A DNA stretch of 64,000 bases from positions 3,595,030 through 3,659,029 of the forward strand of contig NC_043740.1 of assembly GCF_004337985.1 (NCBI RefSeq). The letters run 5' to 3'. The stretch comes from Pyricularia pennisetigena (taxonomy: Eukaryota; Ascomycota; Sordariomycetes; Magnaporthales; Pyriculariaceae). Below, piece by piece: positions 20,864-31,906 of the stretch. The position numbers and the translations under genes were made by a program. The notes under the pieces are model-generated. The model ran no database searches and was not told where the DNA came from. It worked only from the letters and a program-made list of their open reading frames with translations. Positions within the stretch are counted from its first letter, which is position 1; each line of letters begins with the position of its first letter.

Positions 20864-21616
20864 CGCGACGGGCGGGAAAGGCTCTCCTGTCGTGTCGAAA
20901 AATGTCTATCAATATCCGACAGAGCTAGAGCTTTGCAGAATATCTGTGCCGAGTTTGGCTATTAGGAACAATTAGCTTTGAGTTTAGAGTGGAAAGAATA
21001 TGGCCCGTCGTGGAATCGCCGGACAGTGGGCCGCTGAAGCTTTGTGACGGGCCCACTCCCCGGCGCCGATGATACGGCCCCATAATTCGGCAGGCATCTC
21101 CACAGCAGGCATCTTGTCAAGTTCAATGGCCACTACCACAGGTACGCATTTGCTTCCAGGAACCTATCTTCCTTAGAGATTAATACTGCTTTCATCTAGT
21201 CCATTGCACAACTCATTTCTTTCACCTCAAGCTATGACGGATGTCAAGTTCTCATCGTAGCCCAGAGATTAACTCAAGCTCTCGTCCCCTCCTCATCATG
21301 TCGTAAATGTATTCGCTCCAGATTTAAATTCCATCAAAGTCAACTCCTTTCCAACAATGTCTTAATAAAAAAAAAAAAAAAAAAAAAAAAAGGTAAAGCC
21401 AGCTTAAAATCACAGAAAAACAACAAGTTCCTTGTCTGGAGACGCAGAAACCAATGTGCAGTCGGCGCTGGCCCATGATGAGTCAAGCTTTGTCGCCCTC
21501 GCGTCGCTGTTGTTGCCGCCAAAGGCCTGCTCGTGCTCGATATCGATACTTCCTACATCCTCGAGCAGCGTAACCGACGCACAGCCCGCGCTGGAAATGC
21601 TATGTGGGCTGGCCAC
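20864..21616. promoter_or_regulatory. COQ6 upstream / eisosome gene downstream region
   Basis: 753 bp between two minus-strand genes. It includes an A25 tract at 21367-21391. No gene seen. Confidence 0.45.
21367..21391 (+). repeat. A25 mononucleotide tract
   Basis: Twenty-five A on the plus strand, about 225 bp beyond the eisosome gene stop codon. Confidence 0.85.
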
Positions 21617-22802
21617 CTACGCCACTTCATTCGCTTTCCCGTTCTGGTCAGTCACCGGGGATTTCTCAGCTTCTGCCGTGTGCTGCTTTAGCTTTCCTTC
21701 CTAGTCACTTCCGCCCCCGGGAAAGGTCATGGATGGGGCCGTCCTTACCTGCGGTGGTTTCTGGCACCGGAGACGCGGCCGTCTCCTTCTTGCTGCCGTT
21801 GGTCTCGCTCATCGCCGGAGTCGATGATGACGCCTGCTCAGACTCCAAGCGGTAATCTGGCCGCCAGTTCCCGAGGTCGTCTTCGCAGTCGCACACTATC
21901 TGCCGGCTGTCAGCCGCTCCATGGTAATCGGGAATGGCTGCTCCGGGGACCACTGCCTCCTCGTCGAGAAGTTCGAGTAGTCGTCTGCCGTGTCGGGCGA
22001 GGATGATCTGTTTCTCTGCACGCTCAATGGTGGCGAGAAATTCGGCTTCGTAGGCTGCTTTGAGGCTTTTCCTTGTCTGCCGAATGTATAGAAGGGTCAG
22101 GAACTGTATACAGTGAAGAACAGCAGGAGGGGCTTTGATAAAGCACAAGAGGAAAATCAAACTTACAATATTGAACAGCTGCGCTTCGGCCACCAGATTC
22201 TCCGCCTCGGCGCGGACGAGCTCCTGCTCGAGGATCACCAGTCTTGCGCTCTGCGGCTCCTTGCTCTTGAGCCGCGCAATCTCATCCACCAGCTTTCCCC
22301 GGTTCTCCCGGCTCGGCTGGACGCTTCTCTCCGTGTTGCGAATGTGCTTGAGCATGGAGCGGCTGTCCTCGATCGCATGCGCGTATGCATCCTCCTGCTC
22401 GCCCATCTCGGCCAGGATGACGCCCAGTTTATCCGAAAGGTCGGCGACGGCCGGGTCGGGCGTCCGCTCGCCCCACTCGGACAGCTGCGTGGCGATCGAG
22501 ATGCGCTCCCGCCCGGCCGTCTCGTGCGCACCTACCAGGGTGTTCTCCGACTTGATGAGCTTATACAGCCGTCGCGAGAGCTCGGGCTGGTGGTTCAGCG
22601 GGCCGCGCAGCGACTTGAGAAAACCGCCTCGGTTGCGATTTGCGTGGCCGCCTCCGCCATTTTGGGCGCCTGCGCGCTGCCCTTTACTCGAACGTATGGA
22701 GAAGCTTCGGTTCCTGTGATGGGGGTTGAGAAGAAATCCGATGGTAAGTATTTATTTATTTTGGCTGTGGAGACGGGGACTGGAGCTTTGCCTGGCTCAC
22801 AT
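21617..22802 (-). CDS. Eisosome core protein, PIL1/LSP1 family (BAR-like)
   Basis: Membrane-bending BAR-like protein that builds plasma-membrane furrows (eisosomes). My model has exons 22802-22801, 22713-22167, 22076-21749 and 21672-21617, giving 310 aa. The first coding exon is just AT; the G of the start codon comes after an 87-nt intron with GTGAGC donor, giving MNRSFSIRSSKGQ, a close match to the Pil1/Lsp1 N-terminus. The Pil1 domain follows: LNHQPELSRRLYKLIKSE, TLVGAHETAGRERISIATQL, SVQPSRENR, LEQELVRAEAENLVAEAQL and a GRRLLELLDEE segment; it ends near CDCEDDLGNW at about 250. The tail is disordered. The last splice is less certain: without it the protein would end HDLSRGRK at 21705. It is the glycine-rich paralogue type rather than classic PIL1. 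Confidence 0.88.
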
Positions 22803-24069
22803 CTTGTTTTGTGAAAATGTTTTCTTTTTGTTTCGTTCCTGTTATCGGAACACCGTCTCTTTGTGATTCAAACTTTTGGTCAGCTTCCACGATCCAAATT
22901 GTGAGTGAAGTTTTCCTGTAATCCGATAAAGTCAGGGATTTGTCTCCAGAAAGTAGCCCTTTCTGAGCTACAAGTTGTAGAAGCAGTCAGGATAGCTCAG
23001 TTGCATGGCAAATGCAAGTGTATATCCACGCCGAGGCAGGTGCTCTCAGTATTAGATTCATGTCGGCAGTACTCACCAATCTCTCAGGGCCCGGGCAAGT
23101 ATTGTACGACCAGGGTCAGCAATTAGGTGCTGGGCTTACTGATCAAGCGTTTAGCTTGAAGAAAAAGCTTCGCCTTTATTCGTACAAGATATGGTATCAA
23201 AATGGACCAAAAAAAGATGAAAGGAAGTGGAAGTGATCTTCGACAAGGTCTTTATTCCCTTTCTCCCTCAGGACAGCAAAGCACTGTCTATGCCAGCGGT
23301 CTCTACTATAAGAAGTCCCGCCACTAACTGGCTAATAAGTCTGACGCGCAATAGCGCACTCCATTTTACAAATTCCTTTCACAAGTTTGCAGCCGGCATG
23401 ACGACAACCAAGCCAAATACTGAAAGTCCGCCCACCTTGCTTGGAGAGACAATGCATTTCTTAGATAAGGTTCTCTTTCCCCCCCTCAAGAGCAGTACCC
23501 TTCCGATGGGTAAGGTAGTTAGTTAGCTAACTAGTAATGAACCCAGTACGTTCGATGACGGCACCGGAACCAAAGAAAGGACAGGTAAAGGCAGGCTAAG
23601 ATGAGGAGATAGACGGCCATGGGAAGGAAAGGGTGTCAATCGATCGGTGCCATGACGTCATTGGCCCGAGAACCGGATCCGCGTTTTGTTGTCAGCTTTA
23701 GCGATGCGGTGATTGGGCTAAAATTGAGTCTCTTATTTTGCAGGTCATGTTGGTGTTGGTTAACGGATTTCAACTTTTTTTTTTTTTATAATTACTATCA
23801 TTATTATTCTTCGGTATTTCGTAGCCCGTGACCAGTCAAAGCATCAAACTGCTGTCATCTCATACATGTATTTCGTCCTAATTAACTTGGTAGATCCATG
23901 TACCCCATATGGCCCAATGCGTTGTAACACAACACGTCCCTCCGAACGCCTGCATCAAATGAATTAAAAAGCGATCCTGAAGGCGCAATAGCCGCCAGTC
24001 CCCAAAGTTCCTGGGCCTTATGTGGACATAAAAGAACAAAGTCCCACGGACTGAAAACAGGAGCAGATG

Positions 24070-24101
<32 letters not shown>

Positions 24102-24319
24102 TTAAAAATTAAACAGAATAAAAACCAAAAACGCTCCGACACTGAAAAGTGGAAGAAATGTAAAGAAATGAAACAAACATGAACCCGCGAGACCTCGGTG
24201 TCTATACAAGAGACAGCTTTGCAAGCCGCTTATACGAAAATCATGAGGCTCATAAAAGAAGAGCAAAAGATCATAATCATAAATAAAACAAGAAGCCACG
24301 CACGAAATGCACTCCACAA
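22803..24319. other. Upstream region of the eisosome gene and 3' flank of the His-rich gene
   Basis: 1.5 kb without a convincing gene; short open frames such as 23227-23526 have no recognisable protein character. It holds an A27 tract at 24075-24101 and a T-rich stretch at 23776-23788. Confidence 0.5.
24075..24101 (+). repeat. A27 mononucleotide tract
   Basis: Uninterrupted run of 27 A within an AT-rich stretch, about 220 bp past the His-rich gene stop. Confidence 0.85.
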
Positions 24320-24583
24320 TCAGACATATCGCCTGCTCGTGGTCTCGCTGCTGCGCTGGTAGATGACTGGCCCGCTGGCGCGCGGGCTGTGATGGTGATG
24401 ACCATGGTGACCGTGGTGTGACCTGTGCGATGAGACGCTCACATACGAAGACCTGGGCGAGTGGTGGTGATGCCCGTGGTGATGATGTCCATGGTGGTGG
24501 TGGTGATGGTGATGTCTCCTCGGGGGGACGATCTCCTCCCGGTAGTAGTACTTTGTCTTTGAGGGCTCTGCACCAAAGCACAT
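24320..24583 (-). CDS. Small histidine-rich protein
   Basis: Open frame of 87 aa starting MCFGAEPSKTKYYYREEI. About a third of residues are His, in runs such as HHHHHHHHGHHHHGHHHH (about 24-41) and HHGHHGHHHHSP (about 56-67), separated by a Ser/Arg-rich spacer. The Cys2-containing N-terminus and the YYYREEI box are followed by PPRRHH. I recall similar short His-tract proteins in other Sordariomycetes, so it is probably a real, conserved fungal gene and not just a CAC-repeat accident. Metal (Zn/Ni/Cu) binding is likely from composition alone; the cellular role is unknown. The start ATG is the only one in frame. An unusually long gene-free region (1.5 kb) lies upstream. Confidence 0.72.
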   Translation of the reverse strand: MCFGAEPSKTKYYYREEIVPPRRHHHHHHHHGHHHHGHHHHSPRSSYVSVSSHRSHHGHHGHHHHSPRASGPVIYQRSSETTSRRYV

Positions 24584-26122
24584 CTTGGATTGTCTGGGTG
24601 GCAGGTAGTGGAGTTGATACAGTGTGTATATAGGTAGGTGGGGGTTATGTGTGGTAGACGGATATCCGAGTATTTGGTATTTGGCGGCTATACACAGAAC
24701 CAGGGAACCGGATTTGTGTTGTGGTTGGGACGCGGATCTGGCGGCGTGATTGCAGCTAATGGTGTGTAAGAGGTCTGTTGTACGGTAGTGGGACGTTGTA
24801 GTATGCTATGCAAATAGCTACTGTCTCTGTAATTGTAGACGGAGGATGAAGGATTCAAACCCAAGGAAAACTAAAAGCTATGATCCAGGAACTCGGGGGG
24901 AAAAAATTAGAAAAAGGACCCTGAACAGGGAGGACCCGACTGGTTTATATCCAAAAGCCCTGCAAGTGTAGTGTCGTCTTTTCGTCGGAACGCACATCAC
25001 CTTAAACAAGGCAACCAAAGCCATGGGCAAGGGTTAGAAGAGATAGACAGGATGACTTGCACTTGTCCCTACGCATGTCAGGGAGTCATCTGCCACACCC
25101 CACACCCACTCTTCACGCGCTTGTGCCTGCGCCCCAATCGCAAACTGGAGCTAGGCCGCCTGCTTTTTGAAGCCCGACTCGATCAGAAATGCAAGGAATC
25201 GGTAGGAAAAAGATAAACCCCACATAGTCGCTCTTTGTAACACAGTAGCACTGCCGCAAAGCGAATGTGGCGCAACTACGACTACGATATAGTAGGTCTA
25301 AAAAAAAAAAAAAAAAAAAAAAAAGGGAAAAAACCGGGCGTCGGCTGCAGAACGCAGCACCCGTATTGAGTTGGGCTGCGGGGAGGGTGAGACCCTGCAC
25401 AACAACCAGGTTGAATCAAAGACCCCTTGCAATCCCTGCTTGTCGTGCAGGAGCTATGAGGTAATGCCGAAAAGACTGCGAACCGAACCTAGGCAAGTCG
25501 TGAGAAAAGAAGACATCATATCTGTATTTCTTTTTTTTTTCCCCCAGCTCATCACAAGAATCGATGAAGAATGTCCCTTTTTTCCCTCTCTCTCAATCTG
25601 AAACTCCTGATAATCCCTACCTAGTCTAGACTGAAACATTTTCGCTTTCGAGTGATGCGGGCGGGCAGATTGCAGCTAACTAAAGTGCTTATGCAGCTTA
25701 ATCAAGTACGATGTACTTACTACCCTAATGGGCGCGGCCTCAGCGGGAGCGTAATGCAGCCCTATCTACCAAAAGCAAAGGGTCCGTGTGCTGAAGTCCC
25801 TGCTGACTGCTTCAGCTGGCCTTACATGCCTAATTCTAGATGACCGGACGGCTGTAAGCTTGGAGTTTAAAGAGCCATGGGATCTCGAATCACCAAACAC
25901 CTCAAGGCATCTAAGCAACAGGGCGAATCAAACGGCAAGCTTCCTTAGCAAGGCCTGAAATGCGAACCTTTTTTTTTTGGGTTTTATATCTCCCTTCCGA
26001 GCAGATTGGTATTACATATGCGCGAAACAAAGCCTGAGAGTCTCCTTTTTGCATCATCAAATTCCCTTGTAAAACTCGTCATAACGAAGGCTTCTCCTTC
26101 TAAATACCGGTCAAGTTCTCGT
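24584..26122. other. Upstream region of the His-rich gene
   Basis: 1.5 kb with no credible gene. It contains an A25 tract (25300-25324) and a C/T-rich stretch near 25530-25590. The right end is the OST1 3' flank. Confidence 0.5.
25300..25324 (+). repeat. A25 mononucleotide tract
   Basis: Run of 25 A on the plus strand in the long gene-free region between OST1 and the His-rich gene. Confidence 0.85.
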
Positions 26123-27736
26123 CTACTTCTTGTAAGAAAACTTGGTTTCGACTTGGCCTGCAGCCCAGACAAGCGCAAAAACGCCCATCAAGCTCGTAAA
26201 GATCACCAAGGGCTTCCGCAAGCTTGCATTGAACGAGTAATCGTAGGATACTACAAGCTCCCGGTCGCGGTGCTCATCGATGAGATTGTGCGCTGTGATC
26301 ACCAAAGATGTCCTTCCGATTGTATCCAAGTATGTCCTTTGCGTTCCAACCTCAACCGACGTGATCGACGACGAAGGGATTTTGGTGTGGTACTTGACGT
26401 TGCTGTGTTAAGTATATCAGTCAGTGCCGTTCTTCATATTACCTAGAAGTATCAGCTTGCACTCTGTAATACTTACGTGGCTCCCTCGGGAAGCAGTAGT
26501 CGCAGCTGAACCTGGCTGTACTCGATACCTTCGGGCTGCTTAGGTCCCTCCAGAAAAGGCACATTGAGCACGTATTGACCTCCGCTAGCACGGCGCACAA
26601 AATTCTTGGCATCCGCATTCCATCCGATGGTAAAAGGGAACCTCCAACCACCAAAGATGGGGTAACGCGGCTTCACCTCCAGAAGGGCTTCCCGCTTGTT
26701 GCTGCGGAATCTCGAGGTAGAGACATTACCGATCACGTCATAGTAGTACACGTCGGAACTTCCCACACGAAGAGGGAACTTGATTTCCTTGAGAGCATGT
26801 GTGGGAGAGTTGTGGTAGCTTTGGGTGGCCCACTTGACGCGGCTGAACTGCGAGCTAAGGTTGGCGCCCATGTTGAAAAGAGTGTAACGCTCCTCGAAAG
26901 CAACATTACCGCCCCAGTGGCTGACCTCGATATCCCGCTCCAGGCGGGCAATGTGAGTCACGGGTTTGGTGAACTCGAACCTAACCTGGACCGGCTCGAA
27001 AGCACCGGCAGGCTTCTCATCGAAGGGGCCGTAGGTGAGCTTGGAGCCCTGCTTTGCCGGGTTGGGCTTGTCGCCATCGACAGAGGGAAGTTTTGTGTAA
27101 TCGGGGACATTAGGCGAAGAGAACTTGACTTCTGTCTTTTGCTTCGATGTGACATAGACTGACGGACAGTACGCAGAGAAGCGGTACGCAAGGAACTGGC
27201 TCCCGTCCTGGGCCACTTGCGCAGGCAGCGGCCTAAGCGCCTTCAGGATGTTGTAGGTGATTCCCAAAGTCTGCTGACCTCCAGCTTTGAGCGGGGTGGG
27301 CAGTCGTATCCGGTAGTACTGCAGGTCGCTGGAGGGGAGAGAATCGTTAGCTCCATCTCCCAAGATCTGCCGTTGCAAAAAGCGCGCCAAATGGAGGCCA
27401 ACAGGATGCTCACCTTTTCGGGTCAAACTCAACTGCTTCGACTGTAAAAGGGCCTGCGTCGTCGTTCTTACGGTCCTTCACCTCGAACCCACCAACCCGT
27501 GACAGCTCGTCGACCGTGAACGGGAAGAAGTACTCATCCTGAGGAGTGCTGGCGATGTTCTCAATCAGGACGTTGACCTGCTCCTTGACATATATCTTCT
27601 CTAGCGATATGACATGAACCAAGTTGACGTTCTTGAATACTTGAGGTGGTTTGAAGGTCGAAGGAAGGCGAACGGAGCTTGCCGTCGCGAAGCTGAGGAG
27701 CGACAGCGCAGCCGGGATGGCTGTCCAGAGCTTCAT
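26123..27736 (-). CDS. OST1: Oligosaccharyltransferase subunit Ost1 (ribophorin I)
   Basis: Type I ER membrane subunit of the complex that transfers Glc3Man9GlcNAc2 to Asn in nascent proteins. Exons 27736-27414, 27328-26477 and 26402-26123 give 484 aa; introns are 85 and 74 nt. Residues 1-20 are a signal peptide (MKLWTAIPAALSLLSFATAS). The luminal ribophorin domain includes VNLVHVISLEKIYVKEQVNV, GQQTLGITYNILKALRPLP and the strongly conserved VSHWGGNVAFEERYTLFN. Exon 3 begins NVKYHTKIPSSSITS and ends with one hydrophobic segment, PLVIFTSLMGVFALVWAAG, near residues 455-473, and a short basic cytosolic tail FSYKK. The joined length matches fungal Ost1. Divergent from hexokinase. Confidence 0.95.
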
Positions 27737-28722
27737 TGTGAGAGAAATGAAACGAAATTGGTCATCAACAATACTGGCGGCGCTTCCCCGTTGGCAATTG
27801 AATCGTCACAGTCGTCTTTCGTGACGTCGGAAGCTCGATATGAAGATCCGTCGTGACGCCGATGAGATATACCTGACCAACTAACGAAGCCGACCCGCTT
27901 CACACTTCGAGACAGCTTGCATCAATCGATGGAGCTGTCCCTGTCCCGTGTTGTGCAGGGATCAAAAAGCTTACGTTGCGTTTCATGTGCCACATTGATG
28001 TTGGAATATGTGGCTGGGGGAATCAACGGCTGCGCCACGTCTCTAGGATGTCAAATCTATCTAATTGCCAGGCACCCCAGTTCCTAGCTGCGTCATTTCA
28101 TCTTGGCACAGCTGCAGGTGTAACTCGTACGACCCCTCATTGTAATTGCCCCGCGGTCTCCCTCTGCTGTACAGCATCGTATTGTACATGCCTTTTCGCA
28201 CGAGATATTCTTACGCAGTAATCCAGCGTGGTACCGACTTTAGGTAGGAGAGCTCTAAGACACGATAGGTTCACATCCAGTGTTTTGTCTCGCTCAGGAA
28301 GGAAGGGGTACATAGAAGGTGACAATCGGCTCCATAGCAGCTTTAGCAGGTAGCTCCTGTCTTTGTGGTTTGATGCGATTCACGCTGCATTTTGCGGACC
28401 CTCAAGATTAGATAATGCTCCAGTCGGTGACGCGATGTGCTTCTGCTTCTGCGGGTTCTGTAAATTCAAACCAAACTTATTTTGCTTTGGGTACATGAGT
28501 TCGTTGATGAGCTTGTCGGTGTGTATCCTTCTTCAATTGAGAATAATCTACCGGCCCAACAGCTGTACAGTACACTTAAATATCTACGCTTTTCCTTATA
28601 CCTGCTCATTGCCTGAGTACTTGGGATTTTTGGCACATCGATACACCCTACTTTGACGCTGTAGGGTTCTTCATCCGTATTCTATATATCTTTACCGACG
28701 TCAAACGATAGTCAACGCCAAA
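27737..28722. promoter_or_regulatory. Divergent region OST1/hexokinase
   Basis: 986 bp between start codons of OST1 (-) and the distal hexokinase start (+). No gene seen. Confidence 0.45.
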
Positions 28723-31596
28723 ATGGTGGGCTTGGGTCCGAAGAAGCCGCCGCCACGCAGGGGTAGTAAGTTATTTTGTTCACATATTGTGTTTTCCTTC
28801 TGGCGACACAAGTTCCTTGTGCTTCTCTCAGTTTAGTGTGCTTGGCCTCGCTTTTTATACGGAGAACAACAGACAGCCCTCCTGAGCATATTGAACGGCA
28901 AGCAGAAAGTTATTTGTGATGTTTAATGTTGCTGGGTGTCACAATCCCATTTCAATCGGCCACTTGACGAGCAACTTTCTTATCTGTCATCAGATCTATT
29001 TTAATTTGAGTTTGGATCGAGGATGGAACCAAGACAGAAGCTTCTAGCTGTAGTCATCATTCGACACACGCAGAATACAGCACTGCTTGAAGCACATCCA
29101 ATCCGACGACGCCCAACCACATGCACTCCCGAATACCAAGCCAACCAACCATACCAAACCAGGCAGGCGTCAAGCGATCCCGGTAGAGATCCCCGAATTC
29201 TTCAAAGGCTTGGTAAAGAGGGGAAATACCGCTGGTGGTGGAAGCGGCTTCTCACGCACGAACGACATCATTGCATCACACACCCCCAGCACACCACACT
29301 TTTGCCTATTCACCCGTCTCCTTGTGCCCTCACGCATTCAGTCAAAACAACCTTTTCCCATTCAATTTGCCTGCGCCTCGACATTTAGCTCGCTATCCCG
29401 CATCCGGTATTTCCGCATAGAACTTTGCGCCATTTCGCACTGTCATGCGTTACCCAGGAGAAAAAGCACTGCAGTGTTGATTACGAAATCCAAAGCTACC
29501 TACTTCATCGGGCACTTGACGAACCTGCAATAAATACTCCCTTGAGCTTCCAACTCAGCCGCCCAAGCTCTATCCCGACCTCCAAGTGTGAGACTCAATT
29601 CAACACAAGCTTTTGTTTTTTGTACATCCATCATCCCTGTTCCAGCTCAACACTTATCATCTCGATATAAACTTCCTCCTGAATCATTCATCCCTGTCCA
29701 CACACCGAAGAAGAGCTTGAATAAGGGCGTAAGCAGCTAGTGAAACCTCGAGATGTCGTGGACTGTGAACAACGGGACCTTTGTTTCTACTAGGAGACAA
29801 CATCAGTCATATTCACCTCACAACTCTCGCGCAGGCATGCAATTCCGCTGCTCAGTATATCCTGAGCTCTTTGAAACTAACTGAGAATACCGAACAGGCA
29901 CCATGGTGGACGCTCCGAAGGATCTCGTCAAGGAGATCAAGGACCTTGAGGAGATGTTCACGGTCGACACCGACAAGCTCAAGCAAATCACCAACCACTT
30001 CGTGGGCGAGCTTGAGCGGGGGTTGAGTGTGGAAGGCGGTGACATTGTGAGTTTGTGTCCCTAGGGAGCTTGCAGCGAGCCTCTTAAATGAAATAAACAT
30101 GACGCAATATACACACACATATATATAGATGCCAAAACCTCTCGTGTAGATCACAACTGACATTGGCCACAGCCTATGAACCCTACGTGGGTCATGTCCT
30201 TCCCGGATGGCTACGAGACCGGGACATTTTTGGCACTCGATATGGGTGGTACCAACCTACGTGTCTGCGAGATCACGCTCACTGACCAGAAGTCGGAGTT
30301 TGACATTATCCAATCCAAATACCGGATGCCTGAAGAGCTCAAGACCGGCCAGTCCGATGAGCTTTGGGACTATATCGCCGACTGCCTGCTTCAGTTCATT
30401 GAGACCCACCATGATGACGGAAAGAAGATTGAGAAGCTGCCTTTGGGCTTCACCTTCTCTTACCCTGCAACTCAGAACTACGTTGATGAGGGCATCTTGC
30501 AGCGATGGACCAAAGGCTTCGATATTGACGGCGTCGAAGGAAAGAATGTCGCGCCAATGCTGATGAAGGCACTGTCTGAGAGGGTGAGTTATAGTACCTG
30601 ATAAATATGTGACAAGACAGAAGGGCTCAAACTAAGGACCGCGACCAGGGCGTGCCCGTCAAACTTGTGGCTCTGATAAACGACACCACCGGCACCTTGA
30701 TTGCCTCAGCTTATACGGACACTAAGATGCGTATTGGCTGCATTTTTGGCACTGGCTGCAATGCTGCGTACATGGAGGACTGTGGTTCTATTCCCAAGCT
30801 GGCGCATATGAACCTGCCCCCAGATACGCCCATGGCTATCAACTGTGAATGGGGCGCTTTCGACAATCAGCACAAGGTTTTGCCGAGGACTCCTTACGAT
30901 GTAAAAATCGACGAGGATTCTCCCCGACCTGGACAGCAGGCATTTGAGAAGATGATCGCCGGATTGTACCTGGGAGAGATCTTCCGTCTTATTCTGGTTG
31001 ACTTGCATGATAACCACGAGGTCCGCATCTTCAAGAACCAGGACATCTCCAAGCTACGACGTGCCTACACACTCGACTCGTCGTTCCTTTCAGCTATCGA
31101 AGAGTGAGCTCCCCCACAATGGATGAACAAAGAAGCAAGAGTACCGCTAAAGGCATACTAACATTGGCTTAGTGACCCCTGGGAGAACTTATCCGAGACC
31201 TTGGACCTGTTCCGGGACAAGCTCAACTTGGTTCCTAACCGGAACGAGCTCGAACTCATCCGACGCACTGCGGAACTGATCGGTACTCGTGCTGCCCGGC
31301 TGTCAGCATGCGGTGTGGCCGCAATCTGCAAGAAGAAGAACTACCAGTCTTGCCATGTGGGCGCTGATGGATCTGTCTTCAACAAATATCCCAATTTCAA
31401 GCAGCGGGGTGCCAAGGCCCTCAGGGAGATCCTCGATTGGCCTGAGAAGAAGGATCCCAAGGAGGAGGATCCTATTGAGATTCTTGCGGCTGAGGATGGC
31501 AGTGGTGTGGGTGCCGCACTAATTGCTGCGTTGACGATAAAGAGGGCCAAAGAGGGTAATTTCCACGGCATCAGCAACCCAGAGAACTTTAAGTGA
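28723..31596 (+). CDS. HXK1: Hexokinase
   Basis: ATP-dependent phosphorylation of glucose, fructose and mannose, first step of glycolysis. Exons 28723-28765, 29898-30046, 30173-30583, 30649-31103 and 31173-31596 give 493 aa. Exon 1 encodes MVGLGPKKPPPRRG, a leader found in other fungal hexokinases, and is separated by an unusually long 1132-nt intron; the splice continues STMVDAPKDLVKEIK. Translation could also begin at the ATG at 29903. Landmarks: phosphate-1 loop LALDMGGTNLRVC, sugar-binding LGFTFSYPATQ and INDTTGTLIAS, phosphate-2 region IGCIFGTGCNAAYME, INCEWGAF, and adenosine region LAAEDGSGVGAALIAAL. All catalytic features are present, so this is an active hexokinase and not one of the degenerate regulatory paralogues. 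Confidence 0.95.
28766..29897 (+). other. Long first intron of hexokinase with possible internal promoter
   Basis: 1132 nt from donor GTAAGT to acceptor GAACAG, about ten times the typical intron here. The second half (29250-29700) is C/T-rich and resembles a promoter-proximal leader. Small open frames with ATG occur within it (for example at 29023 and 29087). Consistent with a second transcription start serving the ATG at 29903. Confidence 0.5.
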
Positions 31597-31906
31597 GGGG
31601 CCAGTTAGTCCCTCAACGAGATTCGGCATACATCGGTCTCATGATGCATCACACCATTGCAACGGATCATGAACCAGACCCACACGCAGCTATCCAGATG
31701 GTAGAGCTTGATAGATATGTCCGCCCTATGTCCCAAGGAACAACCTAGAACCTTTTGTTTTATCGTCCCTTTAAGAACTATGTACCGGTGCCAATATTTT
31801 GAAATGATTATGGAAGGGATTGAGACTTATTGTGTTGCAAAACTACGTTGCGAGACACCACGAGATTAAGATAATTAGTGGTAGCACTGAACACAAGTCT
31901 GGATCC
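31597..31906. other. Convergent intergenic region hexokinase/RMT2
   Basis: 310 bp, 3' flanks only; nothing recognised. Confidence 0.6.

Noticed and set aside
23227..23526. 99-codon plus-strand open frame in the eisosome upstream region
   Set aside because: No recognisable motif, no codon bias like neighbours, ordinary length for chance.
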